Notes: generated by a model not told the origin, from the letters alone. 64,000 nucleotides of DNA from JAEXZL01 sp049943125 (GCF_049943125.1 NZ_CP188040.1:620001-684000); one strand, 5' to 3'. Shown: positions 16,576-26,121, counted from the stretch's first letter. Translations and numbers: made by a program.

Positions 16576-18057
16576 CTATTTTCCTTCAAATATTATTTCA
16601 CTGGTATAAGCATTAAAGGTTACCTTGTAGCTTCCTCCCTTAGATGCAACTATATTACCAGAGTCTCCATTCTTTCCTTCAAAATCTCCATTGCTATTGC
16701 CCTCTCCTACTGCTGCTAGATAGCTATAATCCATAAATGACACCCTAGCCTTATCTACAGCAAGGCCATCCTTAGCTGCATTTAATATCATAGATTGAAC
16801 TCCAAGCTCATCGCCAGCTTCTAAGGTAACAGAATCTAAAACATAAATTCCAGAGCCCTTTTCTGTTTCCTTAAGCTGATATTCTTCCTTAAGCTCTGTT
16901 TCCCAGTTAGTTCCACCAAAGGAGCCCTTTAAATAATAGTCATGCTCTTCTATGAACTTTGAGGTGTCGCAGTCAACGGTTAAAACTGTGGTTTCTGGAT
17001 CATACGTAAAGGTATAGGTTCCATTTTCCTTGGCAATTAAATTTTTGCTGTCAGTTCCTTCTACAAAGCCTAAGCTCTTACTATCCTCTGCCTTTATATT
17101 GCTGTGACGGATATACTCAGTACCTGCAGAGGAGCTATCTCCTACAGTTACAAGGGAAGTGAACATAAATTCATCACCCTTCTTTAAAGGAATTACAAGG
17201 GTATGCTTTCCACCTTCATTGACAAAAGCAGTCTTTTCTGTGTACTTGTCAGCCCATCCAGTTATCTCTGCACCCTTTATATAGTAGGTGGTTTCAGCAG
17301 CAGCTTCTCCTGAGCCTTCACCATTATATTTCCAGGTAATAGTATCAAAAGGATTAGTATTAAATGCTTCTTTGTTTTCCTCAGTATAGTTTGCATTATC
17401 CTCTTCATAAACATCAGCAGATGGATAGGTAGTTAAGGTAAAGGTATAGTTACCAGAAACAGCAACCTTTATATTAGAACGCTTAGAGCTTGTATCCCCA
17501 AGGCTTCCTGAGTTCTCAAAATATTCTTTTCCATCAGCCTCTATAGTTTCTAGATATCCAAAGCCTCTCTGATTATTCCATTGGGTATTTATAGCAAACT
17601 GGAATTCGTCTCCTTCAACTAAGTCAAGGGTTAGAGTATAAATATTAGCCTCAGCATCCTCTTCCTTTGTCATTTTGTGTTCATCCTTTATTTCCTTACC
17701 CCAGTTGGAGGATATTAAAACAGGACTTTTACCACTTCCAACAATAGCAAATTCTCTTGTATCCTCAGTATATTGAACAAAGCCAGCAAAAACAGAGGTA
17801 TCCTCAGTGATTTCCTTGTTAATATCAAATTTATGTTCAAGACTAGGAGTACCAAACCAATTAACAAAGGAATGTCCATCTTTTTCAGGAACAAAGAACT
17901 CTGCCTTCTTTCCCTCTTCAACATCAATGGTCTTTATCACAGTTTTTCCATCAGAATCATAAAAGGTCACCTTATGAGTATTCTTTGATGCACCACAGCC
18001 TACCACCAATAGCATTGTTAAAACAAGAGAAAAAACAGATACAAAAAGCTTCTTCAT
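16576..18057 (-). CDS. Surface lipoprotein with InlB-type repeat and starch-binding-like beta-sandwich domains
   Basis: A 493-residue lipoprotein (lipobox VVGC, Cys 21). Residues about 28-93 resemble a Listeria-Bacteroides (InlB B) repeat: VTFYDSDG...PEKDGHSFVNWF...FAGF. Then come three similar units, each with a Y-Y-(I/L)-K-G or equivalent strand, a W-containing segment (SNWGKEI, ITGWADKY, TNWETEL) and a GDEF/GDEL turn before hydrophobic strands. This pattern is like SusE/SusF-type and CBM-like starch-binding modules. Next to the maltodextrin genes it probably captures starch or maltodextrins at the cell surface. A perfect LacI-type palindrome lies 38 bases upstream of the start. Function inferred; domain family uncertain. 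Confidence 0.65.
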   Translation of the reverse strand: MKKLFVSVFSLVLTMLLVVGCGASKNTHKVTFYDSDGKTVIKTIDVEEGKKAEFFVPEKDGHSFVNWFGTPSLEHKFDINKEITEDTSVFAGFVQYTEDTREFAIVGSGKSPVLISSNWGKEIKDEHKMTKEEDAEANIYTLTLDLVEGDEFQFAINTQWNNQRGFGYLETIEADGKEYFENSGSLGDTSSKRSNIKVAVSGNYTFTLTTYPSADVYEEDNANYTEENKEAFNTNPFDTITWKYNGEGSGEAAAETTYYIKGAEITGWADKYTEKTAFVNEGGKHTLVIPLKKGDEFMFTSLVTVGDSSSAGTEYIRHSNIKAEDSKSLGFVEGTDSKNLIAKENGTYTFTYDPETTVLTVDCDTSKFIEEHDYYLKGSFGGTNWETELKEEYQLKETEKGSGIYVLDSVTLEAGDELGVQSMILNAAKDGLAVDKARVSFMDYSYLAAVGEGNSNGDFEGKNGDSGNIVASKGGSYKVTFNAYTSEIIFEGK

Positions 18058-18095
18058 ATTATCAAACCCCTTCTATTAATGTCTTATTATTTTCT

Positions 18096-18113
18096 TGCTT
18101 AAACGTTTAAGCA
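18096..18113. promoter_or_regulatory. LacI-type operator palindrome
   Basis: TGCTTAAACGTTTAAGCA is a perfect 18-bp palindrome with the central CG typical of LacI-family operators. It is upstream of the surface lipoprotein gene and is presumably bound by the neighbouring LacI regulator or a homologue. I found no second exact copy in the window. Confidence 0.75.
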
Positions 18114-18259
18114 CTTTTGTAAAAAAATACATTCCATAATATTATTGATTATGAAATGGTTTTCTTAAGTAGATACTATCATAATATTTCTACTAATGTC
18201 AATATATTCTATTATATATAAATATTTCTTTAAAATACTTACTCTCCTTATTATCTAAA

Positions 18260-18649
18260 CTATTTTATATCTTTTATTACCCTTGCCATAGCCTGAGCTA
18301 AAGAATTTTCGTTGGAGTTATTTCTAATGAAGAAAAACTCTTTGGTATTAGTAGTTATAGTAATTAACTCCTCCTCTTCCTTTGCTTCCACAGAGAAATC
18401 CTTTATTTCATGTAAGGGAATACAATCAATATCTCTTGTTTCCTCTCCATAGCCTATGGCTGCATGCCCCTTATATTCCAAATAAATAGAATCCCTAGTA
18501 AGAATAAGATTAATCTTATCTGCAACATCCCCACCAGCTCTAGTAAGGATATTTCCAACAAAGTTAGCTACTGCTTCCTTTGTAGTTACTATCTTTCTAG
18601 CAGTAATTCTCATTACAACCTCTTCATCTTTTAAATTTAAGTCAAACAT
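18260..18649 (-). CDS. Conserved hypothetical protein, 129 aa
   Basis: A soluble 129-residue protein with predicted beta-rich segments (EVVMRITARKIVTT, DSIYLEYKGHAAIGYG, CIPLHEIKDFSV, ELITITTNTKEFFFI) and a C-terminal helix (NSLAQAMARVIKDIK). The order of seven or so strands ending in a helix is like a PH-type fold, but I cannot place it in a family. AGGAGG lies 6 bases before the ATG. A 26-bp perfect palindrome is 29 bases upstream. Monocistronic as far as can be seen. Confidence 0.7.
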   Translation of the reverse strand: MFDLNLKDEEVVMRITARKIVTTKEAVANFVGNILTRAGGDVADKINLILTRDSIYLEYKGHAAIGYGEETRDIDCIPLHEIKDFSVEAKEEEELITITTNTKEFFFIRNNSNENSLAQAMARVIKDIK

Positions 18650-18677
18650 CTCTAGCCTCCTATCAATCTTTGATAAA

Positions 18678-18703
18678 TAATATACAATTATAATTGTATA
18701 TTA
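18678..18703. promoter_or_regulatory. 26-bp perfect palindrome upstream of the 129-aa gene
   Basis: The 26 bases read the same on both strands; the core is TATACAATTATAATTGTATA. It is 29 bases before the start codon, in operator position. It is AT-only except for one C/G pair. No matching regulator is assigned. Confidence 0.6.
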
Positions 18704-18797
18704 AGTTTTCATAAATATAAACATATTTTATATATTATGTAACAAATGTATATTTTATGAAATAGCTATGCTAACTTCCATTTTTATTTGTAAATTA

Positions 18798-18840
18798 AAA
18801 AACTAACTTCCGTTTATAATCCTAAACTGAAGTTAGTTTT
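18798..18840. terminator. Hairpin, probable terminator
   Basis: AAAACTAACTTCCG ... TGAAGTTAGTTTT with A/T runs at both ends. It lies between the 129-aa gene and the permease end and may back up the terminator at 18902-18948. Confidence 0.6.
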
Positions 18841-18901
18841 GCAAAGCATCTGATATAATCAATTGATATTTGTCCTGAGCATATTATAGAAATAAATAAA
18901 A

Positions 18902-18948
18902 CCCTCCCTATAGTAATCATCAGTGTATTGTGATTTCTATAAGAAGGG
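18902..18948 (-). terminator. Terminator after the permease gene
   Basis: On the minus strand CCCTTCTTATAG ... CTATAGGGAGGG followed by TTTTATTTATTT, about 33 bases after the permease stop. Confidence 0.75.
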
Positions 18949-18980
18949 AATATTTATTATCCTATTCTATTTTTATTCCT

Positions 18981-20321
18981 TTATCCTGCAAGTAATGGGC
19001 CTACAAAGGACCATATTATAACCCAAGCCCAGAGAGCTGCTGCACCAATCCAGCATATCTTAAGGACCGCCTTCATGTTGGAGCTTCGTGCTATACCCAT
19101 TTGACCAGCAAGGTTAGCAGTTGGGTAAACTGAGCCAGTAATTCTGGTAGCTGCAAGTATTGCTGTCGCCCATATCTCTATAGGGAGATTAACCTGATTC
19201 ACTAGATCTATAAACATATTGTGTACAATAGTTATCTCTGCTACAGCAGCAGCCTCTATTCCAAAGCCTCCTACCAGTGAAGCAACAATAACTACTATAG
19301 CCTTACCACCACCAGATACTAATCCAGAGAGAAGATCTCCTAAAGCCTCAAAGCCTCCACCTAGGTTTATCATCATAAACATTACTTCAAATAAAATGAA
19401 TACTAGGAACATGCCAGTCATTTTAGAAGCACCTTCGGTAAAGGTATCAAGGGCAGAATCAATTTCCATTCTGCTGCTAAAGGTTATAACTAACGCTAAA
19501 ATAAGCATTACGATTATAGCATAAGAGGTTCCCTGTTTAGAAATTATTCCATAAACAACTAAAAGAAGGAAGGTGATTATAAATAATATAGTGGTTATCT
19601 TTTCTTTTTTACTAATCACTATTTCATTTATATTTACCATATCATCAGTTATTTCGTAGGTCTCTACTCCCTTATACTTCTTTTGATATTTTGATACACC
19701 ATAAAGGGTAGCTAATAGCCATACTATGCTGAAGGGTATAACTGCCCAGAGCATAAGTCTACCATAGGAGAGACCAGTTACCTCCATTGTTGCCAGAGTA
19801 ACCCCAGTTAGAGGTCCTACGATAAGTCCAACCTCTCCTGCAACTCTGAGGAGGGATACTACAGCAGTAGGTGTAAGACCAACAGCAGCCACCACAGGGA
19901 TTAAAACTGGTGCTATAACTGCGTTTCCTCCAGCTAGTGTACCTAAAAGCCCACAGATTATTATTGAAGAAGCAATAACAGCCAGCATGCCTTTTCTTTC
20001 ATTGTTAACCCCTATTTTCTTCACTATCCAATATACAAGGGTATGGGTGATTTTAGCCCTATTCATAAGATAGCCAAGACCGCTTCCAAACATAATAATA
20101 AGTCCAATAGTTCCTAAGAAGGAGCCCAGAGCAGTGGCAAACATTCCAGCCAGAGCCTGAAGATTTTGTCCTAAAAGCAATGCTGCCACTACTATACCTG
20201 CAGCTAAGCCTGCAAGGTTTGATTTGTTTCTAAATACCATAATAAGATAAACTAATAAAGGTAATAATGCCCACAATGATGGACCTGAGATAATTGCCCA
20301 ACTTCCTAATTGTAATTCCAT
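18981..20321 (-). CDS. Ion-transporter-superfamily permease (NhaC/GntP-like, substrate unknown)
   Basis: A 446-residue integral membrane protein with about 11-12 hydrophobic helices. The two long inverted halves have glycine-rich hairpin regions (LLGTLAGGNAVIAPVLIPVVAAVGL and GGFGIEAAAVAEITIVHNMF) as in the IT superfamily that includes NhaC antiporters, citrate and gluconate carriers. It follows the dipeptide epimerase and malic enzyme genes in the same direction, so uptake of a dipeptide, amino acid or dicarboxylate is plausible. GAGGAGG ribosome binding site. Exact family and substrate cannot be decided here. Confidence 0.7.
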   Translation of the reverse strand: MELQLGSWAIISGPSLWALLPLLVYLIMVFRNKSNLAGLAAGIVVAALLLGQNLQALAGMFATALGSFLGTIGLIIMFGSGLGYLMNRAKITHTLVYWIVKKIGVNNERKGMLAVIASSIIICGLLGTLAGGNAVIAPVLIPVVAAVGLTPTAVVSLLRVAGEVGLIVGPLTGVTLATMEVTGLSYGRLMLWAVIPFSIVWLLATLYGVSKYQKKYKGVETYEITDDMVNINEIVISKKEKITTILFIITFLLLVVYGIISKQGTSYAIIVMLILALVITFSSRMEIDSALDTFTEGASKMTGMFLVFILFEVMFMMINLGGGFEALGDLLSGLVSGGGKAIVVIVASLVGGFGIEAAAVAEITIVHNMFIDLVNQVNLPIEIWATAILAATRITGSVYPTANLAGQMGIARSSNMKAVLKICWIGAAALWAWVIIWSFVGPLLAG

Positions 20322-20407
20322 AACATGCCTCCTCTTTAATATAAAAAATATTTATAATTGCTTTAGCAATTTTTAACCATTTTCTCTTCAACTGCTATTT
20401 ATAGAAG

Positions 20408-21499
20408 CTAGTCCAAATATTTAATCCCATCTATCCCGTGAATACCAAGACCTGGATCATCATTTAAGGTGATTTTATATTCATTAAAGATAGCGCCACC
20501 CCTTACCGGATCCTCCTTGCATAGTACAGGACCATCTAAATCTATCTTAGTAATAATGCTCTTAGCCGCTGCCAGATGCACTGCTGCATTGACACTCACC
20601 TTAGCCTCAAGCATACAGCCTATCATACACTCTACTCCATAAATTTCTGCCATGGAGCATATCTTAAGAGCATTGTGAAGTCCACCGGTCTTCATGAGCT
20701 TAATATTAATCAAATCAGCGGCTCTTTTCTGCAATATTTCTAAGGCATCCTTAGGAGAAAATACACTTTCATCCGCAAGAACTGGTATCGATATATTATC
20801 CGTAACAAACTTTAGGCCATCAATATCATGAGCTGCTACTGGCTGCTCTACAAATTCTATATCTAAGCCTTCCTCCTCCATTTTACTTAGTGCCTTTACT
20901 GCTTCCTTAGGCTTCCATCCCTGGTTAGCATCGATTCTAAGCTTGACCTCATAGCCTACAGCATCCCTTATAGCCTTCATTCTTCTAATATCCTCATTAG
21001 CATCCTTACCCACCTTAATTTTCAAGGTATTAAAACCTCTTTCAATAGCTGATATACTGTCTCTAGCCATCTCCTCAGGATCATTCACACTGATGGTTAT
21101 ATCAGTGATTATCTCCTTCTTGTATCCACCGAGAAGCTTGTACAAAGGCGCTCCATAGAGCTGTCCATATAAATCATAAAGAGCAATATCCACTGCTGCT
21201 TTGGCACTGGAATTTTTAATCAAAGACTTATCAAGGGTAAGCATCAATTCTTCAAAGTTCTCAATATCCTTTCCCACTAAGGACTTTCTTACATGCTCTC
21301 TAATAGCTCCTACAATAGCTCCCTTTGTATCACCGGTAATTACCCCTGTAGGTGGAGCCTCCCCATAGCCTATGTTACCTGTATCTGTATGAATCTCAAC
21401 AATTATGTCTTCCACGCTGTCTACAGTTCTTAAGGCTGTCTTAAAAGGCGTCCTTAAGGGCACTGAAATTTCACCTAACCTAATATCTGTTATCCTCAT
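20408..21499 (-). CDS. Dipeptide epimerase (L-Ala-D/L-Glu epimerase-like), enolase superfamily
   Basis: A 363-residue member of the mandelate racemase/muconate-lactonising branch. Visible are LKIKVG (KxK catalytic Lys, about 160-165), the metal ligands in RIDANQGW, FVEQP and LADES, the second base Lys in INIKLMKTGG, and the substrate-binding LDGP motif typical of dipeptide epimerases. These epimerise peptidoglycan-derived L-Ala-D-Glu so it can be hydrolysed and used. The adjacent permease could import the peptide; malic enzyme lies upstream. AGGGAGGAC precedes the ATG. Specificity could be for another dipeptide. Confidence 0.88.
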   Translation of the reverse strand: MRITDIRLGEISVPLRTPFKTALRTVDSVEDIIVEIHTDTGNIGYGEAPPTGVITGDTKGAIVGAIREHVRKSLVGKDIENFEELMLTLDKSLIKNSSAKAAVDIALYDLYGQLYGAPLYKLLGGYKKEIITDITISVNDPEEMARDSISAIERGFNTLKIKVGKDANEDIRRMKAIRDAVGYEVKLRIDANQGWKPKEAVKALSKMEEEGLDIEFVEQPVAAHDIDGLKFVTDNISIPVLADESVFSPKDALEILQKRAADLINIKLMKTGGLHNALKICSMAEIYGVECMIGCMLEAKVSVNAAVHLAAAKSIITKIDLDGPVLCKEDPVRGGAIFNEYKITLNDDPGLGIHGIDGIKYLD

Positions 21500-21558
21500 A
21501 GCTTGTCCTCCCTTTCTTTTTTATAATTTTCTGTCTCATACAAAGACATTTAAAATAA

Positions 21559-21592
21559 AGCCCAATAAATGAACAAGTCACCTATTGGGCTG
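21559..21592 (-). terminator. Terminator
   Basis: AGCCCAATA pairs with TATTGGGCT around a 15-base loop, followed on the minus strand by TTTATTTT. It lies between malic enzyme and the epimerase, so these two are probably separate transcripts. Confidence 0.75.
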
Positions 21593-21790
21593 TATCAACA
21601 TTTAATTTGTTATAATTAAACAAACAAAATCTCACAGTTCTATTCTATTATTATATATTATCATCTATAGGAAATATAACCATTTAATGAATAATTAACA
21701 AATATTTAACAATAAATTTTAACACTTTATAGTGATATATAGCCAAGCTATATATACTTAATCTAAGCTTTAAATTATAAGTTTAAGATT

Positions 21791-22963
21791 CTAAACCTCT
21801 CTTGCTACTCCTGTCTCCTCGGCAGCCCTGGCCACAGCCTTGCTAACCTCTTGAGCAATACTTTTATCTAAGGAGCTTGGGATTATATAGTCCTCTCTTA
21901 AGTCCTTATCCTCAATCATTGCTGCTATTGCTTTTGCAGCAGCAATCTTCATCTCTTCATTTATTTCACTGGCTCTAACATCCAGGGCTCCTCTAAAGAT
22001 CCCGGGAAAAGCTAATACATTGTTTATTTGATTTTGAAAATCAGATCTTCCTGAGGCATAGATTCTAGCTCCAGCCTCTAAAGCTTCTTCAGGCATAATT
22101 TCAGGTACAGGGTTTGCAAGAGCAAATATTATAGAATCCTTATTCATCTTCTTTATCATTTCCTTTGATAATACACCTGGAGCAGATACTCCAATGAATA
22201 CATCAGCACCGGTTAAAGCTTCCTCAAGGGTACCACTCTTTTTACCCTTATTGCTCCTAGAAGCTATCTCCTTCTTATGAGTATTATTAGCATCCTCCTC
22301 TGTGATAATTCCAGCTCTGTCACAAAGAATTACGTCTCCTACACCTAAAGCTATGAGCATATTTGCTATGGCGATTCCAGCGGCACCAGAGCCATTAATA
22401 ACTACCTCTATAGCTGAAAGCTCCTTTTTTACTATTTTAAGGCTATTAATAAGCCCTGCTGCTGCAACTACTGCAGTTCCATGCTGATCATCATGAAAAA
22501 CAGGTATATCCAGCTCTTCCTTCAGCCTTTTTTCTATTTCAAAGCATCTTGGAGCTGAAATATCCTCAAGATTTATCCCTCCGAACCCAGGGGAAATCAG
22601 CTTTACAGTTCTAATAATCTCCTCAGTGTCCTTACTATCTATGCATATAGGAAAAGCATCCACTCCAGCAAACTCCTTAAATAAAAGCGCCTTCCCTTCC
22701 ATTACAGGAAGACCAGCCAAGGCTCCTATATCTCCAAGTCCAAGGACAGCAGTGCCATCAGTCACTACAGCTACTAAATTCCCTTTACCCGTGTATCTAT
22801 ATGCCTCTGTTATATTCTCCTTTATTCTTCTACAGGGCTCAGCTACCCCCGGAGTATAGGCAAGACTTAAATTTTCTCTACTATCAAGACTAATCTTTGA
22901 ATTAATAGAAAGCTTCCCCTTTAAATTCTCATGAAGCTCTAGACTTCTTTCATATATATCCAT
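21791..22963 (-). CDS. NAD(P)-dependent malic enzyme, short bacterial form
   Basis: A 390-residue enzyme that oxidatively decarboxylates malate to pyruvate. Features: LAYTPGVAEPCR with the catalytic Tyr, EGKALLFKEFAGVDAFP with the catalytic Lys, metal ligands in GGINLEDISAPRCF and FHDDQHGTAVV, the Rossmann loop INGSGAAGIAIA and ANPVPEI. Length matches the small Firmicute/archaeal class. Cofactor preference is not certain from sequence; relatives are often NAD-dependent. Strong AGGAGGAAGG site. Confidence 0.94.
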   Translation of the reverse strand: MDIYERSLELHENLKGKLSINSKISLDSRENLSLAYTPGVAEPCRRIKENITEAYRYTGKGNLVAVVTDGTAVLGLGDIGALAGLPVMEGKALLFKEFAGVDAFPICIDSKDTEEIIRTVKLISPGFGGINLEDISAPRCFEIEKRLKEELDIPVFHDDQHGTAVVAAAGLINSLKIVKKELSAIEVVINGSGAAGIAIANMLIALGVGDVILCDRAGIITEEDANNTHKKEIASRSNKGKKSGTLEEALTGADVFIGVSAPGVLSKEMIKKMNKDSIIFALANPVPEIMPEEALEAGARIYASGRSDFQNQINNVLAFPGIFRGALDVRASEINEEMKIAAAKAIAAMIEDKDLREDYIIPSSLDKSIAQEVSKAVARAAEETGVAREV

Positions 22964-23059
22964 TTTCCTTCCTCCTCTTTGTATACGATACTTTTCTCAT
23001 TGCTTCGCAGAACAATACTTATATTGTCAATATTACCTTATTTAAGCATCAACTGTAAA

Positions 23060-23092
23060 GAAGCCTATCTCAATCTTAGAGATAGGCTATGC
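23060..23092 (-). terminator. Terminator of the alpha-glucoside PTS operon
   Basis: AGCCTATCTC pairs with GAGATAGGCT around 7 bases, 10 bases after the GH4 stop, followed by a short T stretch on the minus strand. Confidence 0.8.
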
Positions 23093-23101
23093 TTTATAGG
23101 C

Positions 23102-24424
23102 TTAGTTTAATGTCCAGTAATCCCTATTAGCTTCAATCAAATCCTTCAAAACCGCCTGTGCCTTTTCAGGATTTACTATAGTTCTGTTTAAGGTGAGAGC
23201 CTGTAGAGCTTTTGTATAATCCTGCTCTAGATAAGCCTCCACTGTTAAGAGCTCATAAGCATATTGAGCTTCCATAAGTCCCTTGTAGAAGGGCTTAATG
23301 TCACCATACTGGAAGGGCTCAGCACCATTTTTCCCAAAGGTACCAGCTACCTCAATGATAGCTTCGCTGTTAAAGTTAGGAATTATCCCGGTATTTTTAG
23401 TAAGGAGTATAAACTCCTTATGAAGGTCATAAGCTATAGACTCTGCTAGCTCTATCATCAAATCTCCGAAAACGCTATTGGTCACCACCTCTATCCCCTC
23501 CAGGGATGTAGCTCCCTCTGCCTTGGCACACATTTCCCAAACCTCTTTTTCTCTGCTATCCTTAGCTTCATCAGCCCTAGTATAATTTGGGTCACTTTCT
23601 GCTACAATCTCCTCGGGGAAGAAGTAGTATTGGAGATAGGTATTAGGAATATATTCATCAAAATATTTAAGATATTTATTAACTCTTAAATAGGTATTGA
23701 GCCAGGACTGAGATCTCTGCTCTGCATTATATGGCTTAAAATCATGGTTCTTAAAGTAATCCATGAGGTCATGGAAGTAATTCCTTCCATTATAATCCTC
23801 AATCTTTGTAAACCATCCAAAATGATTTAGTCCAAAGTAATCAGCTCTCAAATCCTTCTGCTCTACACCTAGAATCTTAGCAAAGGATCTCATCATAGAA
23901 TAAGGCTGGTCACAAAGATTCACTATTCGTTTATCCTCAGGGAAGACCTTATCTAATCCAACGGCTACTATAGCTGCAGGATTTGTGTAATTTAATATCC
24001 AGGTATCCTTAGAATGCTTCCTAACCTGATTAACCATTTCTATCATAGCTCCTAAGGATCTCATACCATAGGAAAAGCCTCCTGGACCACAGGTCTCCTG
24101 CCCCACCAATCCATGAATTAGTGGAATTTTTTCATCATAGCTTCTCATCTCATTTTTTCCTACTCTCATCTGACAGAGCACAAAATCCGTATCCTCATAT
24201 GCCTCATCAGGATCCGTTGTAAAGATTACCTCCGTATCAGCCATATAGTTCTTAAGCACAAGCCTTATATAACTTTCCATCTTCGAGGTTCTTTCATCAT
24301 CTATATCATAAAATATAACCTTTTTTAAAGGAAATCTATCCTTAAGCTTAATCATACTTCCCACAAGAGCCGGCGTTCTAGCACTTCCTGCTCCGACGAT
24401 GGTGATTTTATTACTTTCTCTCAT
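23102..24424 (-). CDS. malH: GH4 6-phospho-alpha-glucosidase
   Basis: A 440-residue NAD+- and Mn2+-dependent GH4 enzyme. The dinucleotide loop GAGSART is at 11-17; NYTNPAAI, the metal Cys motif LCDQP and GLNHFGW follow. In GH4, a CD-x-P motif marks 6-phospho-alpha-glucosidases while CN-x-P marks 6-phospho-beta-glucosidases, so alpha specificity is favoured. It lies 42 bases after the alpha-glucoside PTS permease gene and would hydrolyse the imported maltose-6-phosphate or related disaccharide phosphate. Cytoplasmic. Confidence 0.92.
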   Translation of the reverse strand: MRESNKITIVGAGSARTPALVGSMIKLKDRFPLKKVIFYDIDDERTSKMESYIRLVLKNYMADTEVIFTTDPDEAYEDTDFVLCQMRVGKNEMRSYDEKIPLIHGLVGQETCGPGGFSYGMRSLGAMIEMVNQVRKHSKDTWILNYTNPAAIVAVGLDKVFPEDKRIVNLCDQPYSMMRSFAKILGVEQKDLRADYFGLNHFGWFTKIEDYNGRNYFHDLMDYFKNHDFKPYNAEQRSQSWLNTYLRVNKYLKYFDEYIPNTYLQYYFFPEEIVAESDPNYTRADEAKDSREKEVWEMCAKAEGATSLEGIEVVTNSVFGDLMIELAESIAYDLHKEFILLTKNTGIIPNFNSEAIIEVAGTFGKNGAEPFQYGDIKPFYKGLMEAQYAYELLTVEAYLEQDYTKALQALTLNRTIVNPEKAQAVLKDLIEANRDYWTLN

Positions 24425-24466
24425 TTTTCAGCTCTCCTTTGTTAAGTAAATTATTTAAAACCTATT

Positions 24467-26065
24467 CTAAGACAACTTACCAATCTTTTCTAAATGATCA
24501 TCCACAGCATTTCTAACGAACTCTACCATAGGTCCAAATACTATATGAATATGCTTTGGTGCTGGAATGAATATACCACTACAGCCAGACTTCTTCAGAA
24601 GATCGCTATCTATTACATTAACCTCCTCTAAATCTATCCTCAATCTTGTTATACAGTTGTCTACATTCTTAATATTGCTTTTACCACCTAATGCTTCTAC
24701 AACTATAGCAGCTATCTCATCATATCTCTTTTCTCTTACTAGGACATTATCCATAGAAGGCTCTTCTTCTCTTCCTGGTGTTCTTAAATTAAATCTTAAT
24801 ATTGCCCACTTGAATATAAAGTAAGTTACTACCGCAAGAACTGAACCTATTAATAAGAAGCTAACCCAATTTGTTCCCTCGTACAGCAGACCAAATATTG
24901 CAAAATCAAATATTGTACCTCTTATATAACCTATACCTACCTGTGCTAAAGATAATGCCACGGCTCCTATACCAATGATAATTGCATAAACTATATACAG
25001 AAGCGGCGCTACAAAGACGAAGGTAAACTCCAAAGGTTCTGTAACATTACCTAAAAATGCCGTAAGTACGCAGGTAAGGAGGAGTGATTTAGTTATAGGC
25101 TTATTCTCCTTATATGCTGTCTTATACATGGCTAGGGCTATAGCTGGAAAAGCAAATATAGTACAGAGCATCTGCTGCTGAGCCATGAATCTTGTAAGTG
25201 ATGAAAGCTGAGACCATTCTGGACTACCAGGTCCTAGGTTGAAGAGAAGCTCATTAAGTGCAGGTACAACTCCCACAAAGGTTTCCCCATTCATCACATA
25301 AGTACCACCAGCTTCTGTATACCTAAATAAAGCATTCCAAATGTGGTGAAGTCCAAAAGGAATAAATAATCTCTCCCCTGCAGCAGTAAAGAAAGGTCCT
25401 GCCCAGCTCAGTAGTATAACTGATAAATTAGTAAATGCAGAAACGAAAACGCTCCAAACAAAGGGTAGGGTAATACCTATAAGAATCATTATTCCCATGG
25501 TTATTATTGAAACGGACTTCTTACCAGAGAAGAAGGCCAGAGAAATAGGAAGCTCTAAATTATAGAATTTATCTGTAGCCCAAGAAGCCACTAACCCTGC
25601 AATAATTCCTCCTAAAGCACTGATATTCATTGTCTGTATCCCTAAAACCATAACCTGACCATTTTGTGACAACGCATCTGCTGGTGCTAAATTTCCAGTA
25701 ACCTTAAGCCAAATATTCATGGAGCTAATTAAAACTAAGTAACCAAGAACCGATGCAAATACCGATATCCCCTTGTCCTTCTTTGACATACCATAAGAAA
25801 CTCCCATGGCAAAAAGTAAAGGAATATTATCAAATACTGTTAAAGCAATACTTCTCAAGCTTGTAAAAATAGTATTAACAACCTCATTTCCCAAGAAAGG
25901 AAACTTTTCAATCATGTAAGCTTGTACCAGAGCACCAGTGATACCTGCTATCATTCCCACAGGAGCCATTACAGCTATAGGCAGCAGCAAGGTTCTACCA
26001 AATCTCTGAATATTTTGATTGAAGCTATCAAACCGTCCACTTCTCTTTTTCTTTCCCTTAAACAT
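24467..26065 (-). CDS. PTS alpha-glucoside EIICB component
   Basis: A 532-residue PTS permease. The IIC domain (about 1-425) has around ten membrane helices with the family signature FGLHHIWNALFRYTEAGG and the TEPLEF motif; the C-terminal IIB domain (about 445-530) has the phosphorylated Cys in NVDNCITRLR. This is the GlvC/MalB-type glucose-superfamily arrangement for maltose and isomers. No IIA domain is attached or encoded nearby, so a general glucose-type EIIA must donate phosphate in trans. Paired with GH4 and the RpiR regulator. Confidence 0.92.
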   Translation of the reverse strand: MFKGKKKRSGRFDSFNQNIQRFGRTLLLPIAVMAPVGMIAGITGALVQAYMIEKFPFLGNEVVNTIFTSLRSIALTVFDNIPLLFAMGVSYGMSKKDKGISVFASVLGYLVLISSMNIWLKVTGNLAPADALSQNGQVMVLGIQTMNISALGGIIAGLVASWATDKFYNLELPISLAFFSGKKSVSIITMGIMILIGITLPFVWSVFVSAFTNLSVILLSWAGPFFTAAGERLFIPFGLHHIWNALFRYTEAGGTYVMNGETFVGVVPALNELLFNLGPGSPEWSQLSSLTRFMAQQQMLCTIFAFPAIALAMYKTAYKENKPITKSLLLTCVLTAFLGNVTEPLEFTFVFVAPLLYIVYAIIIGIGAVALSLAQVGIGYIRGTIFDFAIFGLLYEGTNWVSFLLIGSVLAVVTYFIFKWAILRFNLRTPGREEEPSMDNVLVREKRYDEIAAIVVEALGGKSNIKNVDNCITRLRIDLEEVNVIDSDLLKKSGCSGIFIPAPKHIHIVFGPMVEFVRNAVDDHLEKIGKLS

Positions 26066-26121
26066 TTACACTCCCCCTAAAAAAAATATAATTAATATAA
26101 AGTCCATATTTCTTTAAAACA

